Source of the DNA: Ulva prolifera
Lineage: Eukaryota > Chlorophyta > Ulvophyceae > Ulvales > Ulvaceae
Reading direction: 5' to 3'
DNA length: 64,000 bases
Assembly (NCBI GenBank): GCA_023078555.1
Contig: CM041202.1
Coordinates: forward strand, 3,530,022 to 3,594,021
Numbering within the stretch: position 1 is the stretch's first letter; every line of letters begins with the position of its first letter. The notes beneath the pieces were generated by a model. That model made no database searches. It was not told where the DNA came from and saw only the letters and a program-made list of their open reading frames with translations. Position numbers and translations under genes: made by a program. This document shows positions 1-9,640 of this stretch, piece by piece.

Positions 1-2147
1 TCAATGTCACGACTGATGTCGGGGGTAGGAACATCCTCAGCCTCCTCGGGAGCGCTCTTCTTCACGATTTTATCAGGCACCCTGGGAACTTCCAGAGGGC
101 CACCAGCAATGGGTTTGCCGTTCTGGGTATTGGGTTTGCCACCCTCCAGAAGAGATCGAGCAGTGGCTGGTTCCACAGTCAAGACTGAGGATGCCGCAAC
201 CAGCAGGCCGAGCGTCGCAGCACTGAACCTGCAACGACGGGTATGATTTCGGAACAAACAGCCCAATATCGAAAACTGAATCCAGAGGCAAAAGCGTTAT
301 TCCCCAGCACATATGTGGGCAACATATACGGATGACATTGTTTTTACACCCGCTGTCATCTGACATCAGCGAATGTGGTAATTGCATGTGAGCTGAGTTC
401 ACACTGCCACATGTGCATCGCTAGTGCTAGTGTGAACATGTCGGATGAAGTGTGAACATCATGGATATGACTCCTGGAGACAGATACTGAACAGCTGGCA
501 AGGTTCGCATTGCCGATTCGACACTCCAGTGCGAAAAAAAAGTGTTGCACCCAACGCTTAGGACGTCAAGACAATGTTCAGGCGCAGAGCGTAGGCTAGC
601 GGTGGCACTACAGCGCGGTGACGGGACCACGGGGCTCTCGACGGCTGGGAGACCGGTCGCAAAGGCGGGCACCATGTTATTCAACGAACGCCGCGGCCCA
701 CAGCAACAAATCCACCGCAGTCAGGGTCAGTCAGCACAGGACAGATGTTAAACAGCCGGTAGCAAGATTCATTCTCCAGCCTCACTGTCATCGTGCACGT
801 CACAAAAAAAACATGTAGTGGGAACTACGGACGTGTTCGCAGTGGTCACGGCACTGGATTCGCACATACCGATTGATCAAACGGCACGATGCAACAAACG
901 GCCTGCAATCGCGCCAGCATGTTCCTGTGCCTTCACTGTAGACAAACTCATCACAGCAAGTTCAAGGGCACCCTTGGTGCAGCGTGGACCACAGCCGATC
1001 ACCTTGATCGCAGCAACTGCAACTGCGCAGTCTATGCCCGCAGCATAGCCACAAGTGAAGACCACACAACCCTTAACACAACAGCCCCGGCGCATTGCAC
1101 GATGCGTTGCTCTCATCAGCTGTCTGCCGATGTATTCGTTTGCTGCAGTAAGGAGCCACAGGACATGCAGCAGGGGGCTGGGACGTACATGGTGAACTCT
1201 GGAGCTGATGCAACGTGACTCGAACAAGGTGCCTGACGTTTGCAAGTGATCTGGGTAGACCGACTGAAAATTTATATACAGTGCAGGCTGCTCAGCGTAG
1301 CACGGCATCATTTGCGGTGCCCTGCCCCTCCCCATCGATGTGGAACGGATCGCCAGCTTGGCTGCCCCGTGAACTCGAGATCGTTAGGTGCACTTGGGTT
1401 TTTTCAAAAGTCTGCAAACTTGAGATAGCCCACATGCATCATGGCGCTGATGTCGCGAGGCCGCCACCATGATGTACCTGTATCCACATCCACTGCTGCC
1501 GGAACTTCCATGTATCTTTTGAATATATCACTTTGCGTTCTAAAAGGTCGATGCCTAAAGCAGGGTGTATATAATGCGTTCCGGCATGGCGTGGCAGCCG
1601 GAGCAGCGAAGCACGTTCGAGGACTCCGAGCAGCCGCTCGCCAGGGCAAGACGCATGTCTTCGCGATGCTGACGACGCGACGAGCGGCAGCCCGCGACAT
1701 GCAACATGCGAATGGTCATGCTGACATGCGCAAGACTGGCATGTCGTCAACCGTAGCAGTGACTGGCATGTCATCAACCGTAGCAGTGTTACCGAAAGAG
1801 CACACCCAGGATCCGGGTGCAGCGGCACCGCCGATTGGTAATTCAGTGTCCAGTGTGCGGGCTTGGCTCGTCAGAAGCGACAGATAGGTATGATGCGTGG
1901 CCACCTAGCAAGTCGAACGCACCTCCATGAAAGCCGGGATCGGAGAGCGACGCGCGTGCCAGCGTGGCACTCGGACTGGTGACCACTGCAACAAGTGACT
2001 CATGAACCGCCGCCAATCGGCACTTGCAAGGCCTCGCGAGAGTGTTTGATAGCGCATAATACAGCCAACTGCTGTTGCTGCTGGCTTTCTTGTTGCCCTC
2101 AACTGTTGCTGGCGAACATGCATACTTTTATACCATAGCAATATTAA
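1..2147. other. No gene recognised (left edge)
   Basis: I see no coding region with recognisable protein features; open frames here are short and overlap on both strands, as expected by chance at this base composition. The only structure noted is a tandem duplication of about 27 bp at roughly 1734-1787 (repeated core GGCATGTC.TCAACCGTAGCAG). No RNA gene or element end could be identified. Confidence 0.6.
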
Positions 2148-2234
2148 TTAATGTGTACTTCATTAATGTGTACTTCACGGCCCAGTGTACTTCATTAATG
2201 TGTACTTCATTAATGTGTATTTCACGGTCCAGTC
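2148..2234. repeat. Minisatellite, TTAATGTGTACTTCA units
   Basis: The 15-base word TTAATGTGTACTTCA is repeated, with a spacer CACGGCCCAGTGTACTTCA, so that two higher-order units of about 45 bp follow each other. The second unit differs by a few substitutions. No coding role is suggested. Confidence 0.85.
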
Positions 2235-2250
2235 TGAAGTTGCGCGCGGG

Positions 2251-3560
2251 TGTGTTACAAGGACAAAGTCGGGGAGGCAGGTACAAGCATCGGACACGCA
2301 TCGGAAAAGAGACACCAACGCCACCGGTGGAGGCGTGCAGCCCCTCAAACACGTCCACCGCAGGGACCGCGCGAACGACAGAAACTGGGCAACCGGACTT
2401 GTAAGTTCAACTTTTGGCTGCATGATTGAAGCATGGAGGTGACAGGTAAAGTGAAATTAGTAGGAATGAAACGATTTAGTGTCAATGTAAGTACCTCACA
2501 CTTTAATGAGCTGGTCTGCCACTCTACTATCTTTTTTTTTTCTATTAAAATGCAACACACATCAGAGAGGCCTGTACAGCTTTACTGCCACTCGCATGGC
2601 CATACAGCACCACAAACGTATATACAACAACCCAGATGGGGGGGGGGGGGGGGGGGGGGTAATGATGCAACTTACATCACCAGCCAGGAGAGATTATGTT
2701 TTCGTGTGAATATAATGAAAAACACCTATATGAACCGAACGTGTGGCGGCGGTCGGGTGGCCTGGTTGGGCGGCCTCGGGAGATGCCGCCCGGGCGCGGC
2801 TGCATCGTGGACCCACGCTGGTGGGGTGGGATGGGTGTATGTTCTGTGGGCGGGGTGCGTGTGTAAAGTAAACTGAATTGACAGGGCCGTTTTCTCTAGA
2901 TGACATTGACAACTCCAAATGAACGGGACTACATGCTGTGTGGGGGTCAGAATCCTGACCCTCACTCGAGTTGGGGTGTGGTACAAGGCCAAAGCTGGAG
3001 TGGCCGGTAGCACCGCTAGTAGAGCTATAAATTTAAAGTGATCCCCATGTCAACCTACTTAAAATGCTATTTCACTTTACAATTTTAACATTGAAACGAT
3101 TTCGAGGCTTTAAAAACCTCGTTTCACTTTATTTTTAACGCATTTTCACGTTTAGGGTGCTTTAAATTCGAAGTTGAAGCCAAAAAGGGCTGTATTCAGA
3201 TGGCTTTGACCGACCTCATAGGACAAATATCACTAGCAAAGCACTGTTGCCATTATATAACTCGCAGCACACCTGCTGCTGGCTCCTAGTACTTGAATCC
3301 GTGTCAGTATGCGCTTGCTCACCTGTCATGTGGCAGTGAGCAACTTCTAGGCATGACACAAGACAAGACAGAACTGACAGTTCTGTTGAGGCAAATCTGG
3401 CTGATTTGGCAGGTGTTGGTGGCTCCAGTATGCGCAGAAAGCCAGCATGCAGCGACTGATGTTGCGTCTCGTGGTGTTGTTGAAATGTTTGCCGAGAGAG
3501 GCTGCCATTAAAATGATGTCTGCGAAGCCCTCCTCTACAGCTGTGGAGAGGCTGTGAAAT
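2251..3560. other. No gene recognised; scattered repeated words
   Basis: This stretch has no recognisable gene. It holds a 22-G run (2638-2659), an inverted copy of the 35-bp motif discussed below (2901-2930), and two copies of a word like GTGTKKTACAAGGMCAAAG (2251-2269 and 2976-2994). Around 3098-3123 the arms CGAGG(C)TTT/AAAACCTCG could form a short stem in A+T-rich DNA with several TTAAAGTGA-type words. Confidence 0.5.
2638..2659 (+). repeat. Poly-G tract (22 G)
   Basis: An uninterrupted run of 22 G. Similar long G or C runs occur at 8888-8924 and 11725-11750, so this is a recurrent feature of the region. Confidence 0.95.
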
Positions 3561-3572
3561 GTCGGAGACAAC

Positions 3573-3860
3573 TTGACCGCAAAGAGAAGATCAGTGAAAC
3601 TCAGTACGCTGGCAACGACAGTGTACACCACAATGAACCTCCACCGCCTGGGCGATAATGATGCAGCTGTTGTCGAAACTCGATGCTTTGAAAATCTGCT
3701 TGGTTTTAATGATGAAGTGTATGAGGAGTACCTGGTGTGCCAAAACAAGGGTGCTGTACCATGTGGCCTACACTCTGACAAACTAGGTGCATCTCCATCG
3801 TTATCAAGTTTAAACTTGATAACGATAGAATTCTATAGAATTCTCAGGAGACGCAGATAG
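3573..3860 (+). CDS. Unrecognised small ORF ending in palindromes
   Basis: This frame encodes 95 residues (mid part RCFENLLGFNDEVYEEYLVC) with a plausible mixed composition but no family I recognise. Its last third runs through two perfect palindromes (3797-3826 and 3827-3844), so the C-terminus RRRR and the stop come from palindrome-flanking DNA, which argues against a conserved protein. The opposite strand is also open for 144 codons (3347-3781). It could be the decayed end of a transposase or a chance ORF; I favour chance or decay. Confidence 0.15.
   Translation: MTAKRRSVKLSTLATTVYTTMNLHRLGDNDAAVVETRCFENLLGFNDEVYEEYLVCQNKGAVPCGLHSDKLGASPSLSSLNLITIEFYRILRRRR
3797..3826. repeat. Perfect 30-bp palindrome
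   Basis: Bases 3797-3826 read identically on both strands around the centre AAGTTTAAACTT with no spacer. A second perfect palindrome starts at the next base. Spacerless palindromes of this length can extrude as cruciforms and are usually unstable. No function can be assigned. Confidence 0.9.
3827..3844. repeat. Perfect 18-bp palindrome
   Basis: AGAATTCTATAGAATTCT is its own reverse complement and directly abuts the 30-bp palindrome on its left. It contains two nested AGAATTCT palindromes. Confidence 0.9.
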
Positions 3861-4614
3861 TTGATAGGTGGTGCGATAGGTGTACCTCGGTGGCTGTGGA
3901 CGTGTTTGTGCCGTGCAATTGGCAGAAACTGCATCCTCGACATGTATAACAGTTTTACTGGTAAAGCAGCAAAACACTAGTTTAAAACACGTTTAAAGTG
4001 AATCTTTTTTAACCTATTTTATTTTCATTTTACTTTAGCTTTGTTAATTAACGTTGAATCATGCCCCCAGGATGTAAAATTTACAGCCGTTACCGCCAGG
4101 GAAACGAGAAAGTAGGCCAACGGCCCAACGTACGCACGCCAGGAGAGTGTCACCCACGTCAAACCCGCCCGAAAACAGCGCCCAGTCACAGTAAGCACCC
4201 GCACACAGCGCCCAACCACAGTATGACAGAAACCCACTGAACACCCACACGCATACCTACACACCACACCCACGCACCCGCCCACGAGCCCGCCCCCAAC
4301 ACAGGCAGCCCCGCACCCACACGCAAATTGACTCGCCGCCCGCTCGGCCGCGGCGGCCCAAGCCCACAGCCCGGCCGTCGCCAGCCCCCCCCCTCCCCAG
4401 CCCCCAGACCTCAACCCACTCCCCCTTCCGCAGCCGCGTCCGATCAGACCAGCCTAGAGCGGCAGGGCAACACGGCAGCGCCGTTACCCGCCAGCCTATC
4501 CAGGCCATAGCATGCCCAAGCCACGGCACCCATGGGATGTGTCCGAGTGTCGTATCACGCGGAAGAGGCGGTGCGCGCCGGGGGGGGTGGGGACGCCGCA
4601 GGCGGCCCGCCGCT
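3861..4614. other. No gene recognised
   Basis: An A+T-rich segment (to about 4070) passes into a C-rich segment (4080-4510) whose open frames on both strands encode only low-complexity Pro/Arg or Gly/Cys runs. I see no gene. Confidence 0.5.
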
Positions 4615-5010
4615 CAGGCCGGATGGCCAGTGAGCGGCGAGAGGTCATTGCATGGAACCGCAAGTCCCGTCAAAACTGCCTTGCCCGCGTGGCGAGCCAT
4701 CAGCGGGGAGGCGGCGTGAACGCAACGCATGGCGGCGCAGCAGAGCGTCGTGGAGATGTCACGCGTCGTGTTCTCCAGGAACCGCCGTCGAGAGACAGCT
4801 CCCGGGAGTTGGGGTGTGAGGTGCAGTTCACGTGTGTATGTGGCGATGTGTGTATGGACTCCACATTGTGGAGGTCTGGATGTTTGCGACGATTGTTGCG
4901 TGCGCTGATTGCAACTGTGGCGCAGGTGCAATTTACTGGGTTGGTGATTTTGTGTTGGTGGTTGGTTTCTTGCACTGCTTGCTGGTTTCGCGGTACTGCC
5001 GCCTCGCCGC
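4615..5010 (+). repeat. Dispersed repeat, copy 1
   Basis: Two parts of this segment recur near 8.8-9.1 kb. Bases about 4668-4705 (core TGCCCGCGTG..G.GCCATCAGCGG) match the reverse complement of about 8768-8815. Bases about 4855-5000 (GGAGGTCTGGATGTTTG and GCTTGCTGGTTTCG) match 8950-9085 in direct orientation. This looks like an old repeat rearranged at one of the two loci. No protein is recognised. Confidence 0.55.
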
Positions 5011-5062
5011 CTTTATCCTTGCAACACGTGTACGTATTGCGCGACCTGCACCCAAATATTAG

Positions 5063-6888
5063 TGGCCCCTGAAGCACTCGTCGACGATCCAGCTGCTCCA
5101 AGGCTGTGAGAATAAATATCATGTGCTACACCACCCTTGCTCTAAAGCCACAACTCCTCTCGTTGTCATCCTCAACAAAATTGAGTAGAGTCTCTCATCC
5201 TGAAGTTTTGAAAACAGCTGGTGCAATGCCATCCAAGCATGCAGTTCTGACATTCTCTATCTATCTAAAAGATCCTCTGGACTTCCCTCATCATGGATGT
5301 CATCCTCTTGGGAGGCTGAAGAACGCTTTTATTCAGGCATGCGTAGACACAGCTTGTAGGCTGCGAATTAACTGAGAGGTGCGAGTGCACTGGTCTGCCA
5401 GGTACTGATTCCTTGACCGTGAGCAAGCGCACAGAGGCAAAATCCAAGCACTGCTGCCAACGCGGTAATGTGAAGTGATTCTTGTTATGCCTGACCTGCG
5501 CTGCTAGTGTTTCTTGTCCTACACGGTCAGCCAATGTCATCTCAGTACAGCCTTCGCACTGAAAATGTCGTTTTGAAGCACAGTCGAGAAAATTCGAGCC
5601 AGATTGAAGCTGGAATACCTATTACCGCCTCCATAGCGATTTAGCGTGCAAGCGGATGTGTAAAACTGTGCGTCATGCCTCTTTGAAATGGGCCCACGGT
5701 CATTTATTTCTGTATCGACTGTTGCAAGCCACAGCCATTACTCCTGGGGCTGCAAATTACATGTTAGGCCTATCTGAGGCTTAATCCGGGGTTGATTAAG
5801 GCCGTTTAGTTAACCCTTCACTTTGCTTTTGATGATCAACCTGACCAATTAATGATTAACGTGGCCAAGTGAAGATCATCTTCCGGCTGGCAAGTTGCAC
5901 CATGAAGTTGTGGCCCGTAAACCTGCCATTTGGTGAGCACATTTCGAAATGGACATAATTTTGCATGTTCCCCTTGTGAATGTACGTAGCCGCGCCTAGC
6001 TGCTTCATGAATACAAGGCCACGGCCACTCGATGCACCATGGGCACAAGCACATCATACTGTTTGGTCGGACTTGGTTTGGTGTATGTGACGGTGCCACC
6101 GTTCTCGCTATGTGTATCCCCTCTTCCACTATCGGCATATGTGGTCCCGTTAACTCGGAGTTGTCAATGTTCAATAGGATACGGCTCAGTAAATTCAGAT
6201 TTACTTTACTTTACTATAATGCAAGGCATGAGGTGCCACAGCAGCATCCGCTAGAGTAGAGGATGAGTCTGTCCGAGTTTCACTGCTGCAATATGGCTGT
6301 GTGTGTGTGACATCCGGTCTGACATATCAGTGTGACGTGATTTTTTCTCACATGTTTTCTCCCCTGTGACATGTTTTGGCGGACACGAATTGTGAGAGCA
6401 GGAAACACATGCGTACACAAGTGGAGTACACTCAGTGATGTGCTGCAAAGTGTCGACATTCTCTCGACAGCCCTGGCTGCCTTATGCGTGTTCTCATGTC
6501 TGCACGTTCTGGTCTGTCTCCTGTCTTGTGTAGCCATCGTAGCAATTCAAATGTCACAGGCCGCTGATGCCTTCACGACATACACCGCACATGCACCCAT
6601 CGCGGCAGTTCTTGCACCTGTCCCGGCGGCACATCGTTCGCAGCATGTCTCCGACGATGCAGATTCGGTGCAGCAGTTGCTCGCACGGCCTATTAATTAT
6701 GACAGTGCCTCTGGTGTTCGGTGGACTGATGTAGCAGTCGTGCTTGTTGTGGGTGTGGATGGTGTTGGTGGTGATGCTGGGGTACCGGGTGTTGATTTTC
6801 GTTCGTACCATCTTGCAGAGGCTCATGTTGTTGCATTCTGTGGCGAAAGTCAGATTCTGCGGTGGCATGTAGCTTGGATGCCTCTTTC
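5063..6888. other. No gene recognised
   Basis: No recognisable coding region. Open frames are short and not supported by composition or motif. At 6141-6180 lies a copy of the motif TCGGAGTTGTCAATG that also precedes the LINE-derived copies at 6.9 and 24.6 kb. A long frame over 6371-7318 is probably a chance join of flanking DNA with the repeat that follows. Confidence 0.5.
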
Positions 6889-7925
6889 GGTCCCGGATTT
6901 CGGAGTTGTCAATGTCCAAATGGATTGTCCTTGTAATCATGCGTACATACATGATGAATTGCACGCTCATGTTGGGGTACTGGACTTGGCACCAATACAG
7001 TTGAAAAAATATGGCCAGATTGCTTCCTGCGCATGTGTGGCATCCACACGCATACCGAGCACAGCGGGATTCATCCGTGCACAGCGTGCGGACACCCTGC
7101 AGCAGTTCCATGCTATCCTACCGGGCCCACCCCCCCCCTGGATCCACCACTACTTGCCTCCCAAGTTGCGGGCCCATCGCACGCGGCGCCAGAGGCTGAT
7201 CCGGCTGCCGGGGCCACAACAGCTGGGTAGCGCGCCCGTGTGGAGCGATCCACGCCGGACACCGCGCGAGCTGAGGTGCCGGAAGCGGGGGGGTGGTGAG
7301 GTGGCCAGGGTGCTGTAGGGCCTAGGGCTGGGGTGCGGGCCACGGCCGCGCAATAGAAGGGCCTGGAGGAGGTGCTCACGGAGATGGCCCTGGAGGAAGG
7401 TAAGGGACATCATGTTGGTGCCGCCTGATAGCAACGTGTGCATAGGGGATGTGTCGGTTGTAAAACCCTCTGCGGGTACCTATCGCAGCGGAGCGACTCG
7501 GGAGCATGGGTCTGCCGGTACGAGATGTGCACAAACACGATGCATATCGTGCGTATGACCCCGATGCATATGATTTTGTGCCATTGTCGCACAAGACGCA
7601 TGGTAGGTTAGGCGGCATGCTGTGGCACATTTGAATCAGCTGGCTGAGGTTGCGTCTCGAATTGGTGTGGTGGACCATGGTGTGTTTGTGGCAAATGCTT
7701 TGCGGCGGTTGAGTGTGGCGTTGTGCAAAGGGAATGCTCATGTGCTCCGTGCGGCGCTTCAATCTATGGCAGGTGTTGTCAGTAGGGCTGCGGTTCGAGC
7801 TCGTGCCTGGCCTATTGCCATGAGTAAATAGGTTTGAGAATGGATTCCGAAAAATGGATTCCGGGATTTAAATGGATTCCGAGCTAGCATGCCCGGCCTC
7901 TGCATTTTGTAAGTACATACCTACA
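6889..7925 (+). pseudogene. LINE-derived C-terminal domain, copy A (decayed)
   Basis: This is a decayed copy of the repeat whose open version lies at 24626-25650. It starts with the motif TTCGGAGTTGTCAATGTCC (6899-6917), runs through a Pro-rich linker and ends in the domain typical of the C-terminus of LINE ORF2 proteins. Recognisable are CIGDVSVVKP.AG.Y (about 7440-7480), then LNQLAEVASRIGVVDHG and FVANALRRLSVALCKGNA (7628-7745). The last frame is open from about 7622 to the stop at 7829, but the domain is broken upstream by changes of frame. Relative to the 24.6-kb copy it carries about 80 extra bases after the 5' motif. No reverse transcriptase is present, which fits 5' truncation or a LINE-derived non-autonomous unit. 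Confidence 0.7.
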
Positions 7926-8229
7926 AGGGTGACCAGTGCTGTAGCAGGTGACGCTAACACGAGCCGCACGTAGTCGCATTCAAGCTGTACAAATCTCCAA
8001 CGTGATAATCGGAGCACAGCTTTTTGAACCCTTACCTTGCTGATTGACCACTCGAGTAATTCAGATGAGAAATATCCGTAAAATTACTGTTCTAGTTTTC
8101 GCATTAATAGTATGTCCAGGTGCATTGAGGGCAGCCCTAGTCAATTCGCATGGAAAGTTACAAGGCTGTTCCCATCCTGATCCGGCACGCATCAGCCTAC
8201 CTCCTCAACCTTCACACACAGTCACTGGT
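7926..8229. other. No gene recognised
   Basis: Unique-looking sequence between a LINE-derived copy and a microsatellite. At 7840-7885 the word TGGATTCCG is repeated three times (part of the decayed 3' end of the preceding copy). Nothing else can be supported. Confidence 0.5.
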
Positions 8230-8412
8230 AGTGCGACAGCGAGTGCGACAGCGAGTGCGACAGCGAGTGCGACAGCGAGTGCGACAGCGAGTGCGACAGC
8301 GAGTGCGACAGCGAGTGCGACAGCGAGTGCGACAGCGAGTGCGACAGCGACAGCAGCAGCAACAGCAGCAGCAGCAGCAGCAAAACAACAACAACAACAA
8401 CAACAACAACAA
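8230..8412 (+). repeat. Compound satellite: 12-bp GTGCGACAGCGA, then CAG, then AAC
   Basis: About ten units of GTGCGACAGCGA (8230-8350) pass into a CAG/CAA run (to about 8385) and then an AAC run (to 8412). Each frame through it gives a simple peptide (Ser-Ala-Thr, Arg-Gln-Arg-Val, then poly-Ala, poly-Gln or poly-Asn); these long frames are products of the repeat, not evidence of a gene. Confidence 0.95.
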
Positions 8413-8454
8413 GCAGCGCTCAGCGGGACGAAATCCTGGCATTCTTCCGGGTGC

Positions 8455-8760
8455 GTCGGTGATCGATGACGTGTGCATCACCAACCTGCTGGCTACTTCT
8501 AACGTTAGTGCCGTGGCACTTTATAACATCACCTCGGCAAAGGCCGTTGGCCGGGGCAAGCGCGAACAGCACGGCCGGGCCGGTGCGGGCCTTCACCCTC
8601 GTGCCGCTATCGCCTGAGATATACAAACGGGTTGGCCCGCCTTTGCGCTCCTCAGCAGGCTTTCGGATGTGGCTGCAGGGTCTGGCGCAGCCTCGCGCCG
8701 GCTGTTCCTCGAGAGTGCAATGTGTGACCTGTCCACGACAATCTGCCGTGCAATCGCCAG
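8455..8760 (+). pseudogene. LINE ORF2 C-terminal domain, second family, copy 1
   Basis: Translated across frames, this shows the signature VRAFTLVPLSPEIYKRVGPP followed by a helix-rich tail SDVAAGSGAASRRLFLESA and DLSTTICRAIA. The pattern F.PLS.E...R.G ... LF......LS...CR..A is the same as in the 24.6-kb LINE-derived domain (FVPLSHETHGRLGRP ... LFVTNALRRLSVALCKGNA), but the sequence is a different family. A second copy lies at 9285-9640. The reading frame is interrupted and no reverse transcriptase precedes it, so this is a 5'-truncated LINE fossil. The call rests on pattern memory of the family, not on a search. Confidence 0.5.
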
Positions 8761-8767
8761 GTCCGCG

Positions 8768-8887
8768 ACGCGGATCCGCTGATGGCACGTCACGCGGGCA
8801 TGGTAGTTTTGGTGGGACTCACAGACCTGTCCGACGACCTCGAGGAGCTCGCAATCTCGCGGCTCACAGGCCTTTCATTGCATTCAA

Positions 8888-8924
<37 letters not shown>

Positions 8925-9090
8925 CGGAAGTGCGGTTTGGGGGTGTATGTGGAGGTCTGGATGTTTGTGTCTGTAGTGGGGGGCGCTGTGGGTTTTGTGT
9001 GTGCTGGTTTTGGCTGTGGTGTGGCTGCGTGTGGCTGCGTTGGGCGTTTTATTCTTACAATGCTTGCTGGTTTCGGGGTGCTGCCCGCCC
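8768..9090 (+). repeat. Dispersed repeat, copy 2, split by a poly-G tract
   Basis: The part left of the G run (8768-8880) is inverted relative to 4615-4705; the part right of it (8940-9085) is in the same orientation as 4850-5000. The 37-G tract therefore lies at or near a rearrangement point. No gene is seen. Confidence 0.5.
8888..8924 (+). repeat. Poly-G tract (37 G)
   Basis: Thirty-seven consecutive G residues, the longest homopolymer in the window. It may form G-quadruplex DNA and its length may be affected by sequencing or assembly error. Confidence 0.95.
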
Positions 9091-9284
9091 TGCGAGTGCT
9101 TGCAAAACACAGTTGTACGCGCCGGCAGCGTTGAGACCCGGCACCCGCCCTGGGGCTCCCGTCCACCGTACGAGGCCAAACACTAGATGCACCGGTGGGG
9201 CCTTACATGCATGCGTGTACGCCCTCGTGGTCAGTCCCTTGATCCTAACCGCTCAGTCGAGCGATTTCCGTGTTGTCTTTCTCG

Positions 9285-9640
9285 GTGCGCTGGTGATCGA
9301 TACACGTGACGTGTGCGACGCCCAGACATTGACCGTTCCGAATGTCAGCACCTCAACAATCCGCGATGGTGCATTGGCAAGAGCTGGTGACCGACGCAAG
9401 CGCAACAATCAAGGCACTTGCTGGTGCGCGCCTTGACCCCGCTGCCATATGAGATGTATAAGCGGATCGGCCCAGCCACTTTTGCTTTCCCTACCAGGCT
9501 TTGACATGGTTGCAGGGCCCGGCAATGCATTCAGTGAGCTGTTCCTAGATGACATCATCATTGTTGCACGCCCTCTTTACACAACGCTGTGCCGTGCAGG
9601 TGTTTCGACAAGTCCGCGCCAATGCCGTGACGTCACGAGG
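9285..9640 (+). pseudogene. LINE ORF2 C-terminal domain, second family, copy 2
   Basis: This is a diverged copy of 8455-8760: both begin near GGTGATCGAT.ACGTG and continue through a shared block ending in ...TGCAGGG. In translation, ALAGARLTPLPYEMYKRIGP and then DMVAGPGNAFSELFLDD with LYTTLCRAG match the pattern of copy 1. The frame is broken. The two copies sit in tandem about 830 bp apart and could be a local duplication or two insertions. Confidence 0.45.

Noticed and set aside
3020-4040. TTAAAGTGA-rich segment as a TIR element
   Set aside because: The similar words at both ends are in the same direction and embedded in A+T-rich DNA; no inverted ends or duplication were found.
6371-7318. 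315-codon open frame taken as a gene
   Set aside because: It joins unrelated upstream DNA to the LINE-derived repeat in the wrong frame for its conserved domain; the composition is uneven and the end is low-complexity.
8150-8617. Long frames with poly-Gln, poly-Asn, poly-Ala or Ser-Ala-Thr runs
   Set aside because: All three plus frames and one minus frame are open across the compound satellite; the peptides are repeat translations and have no domain on either side.
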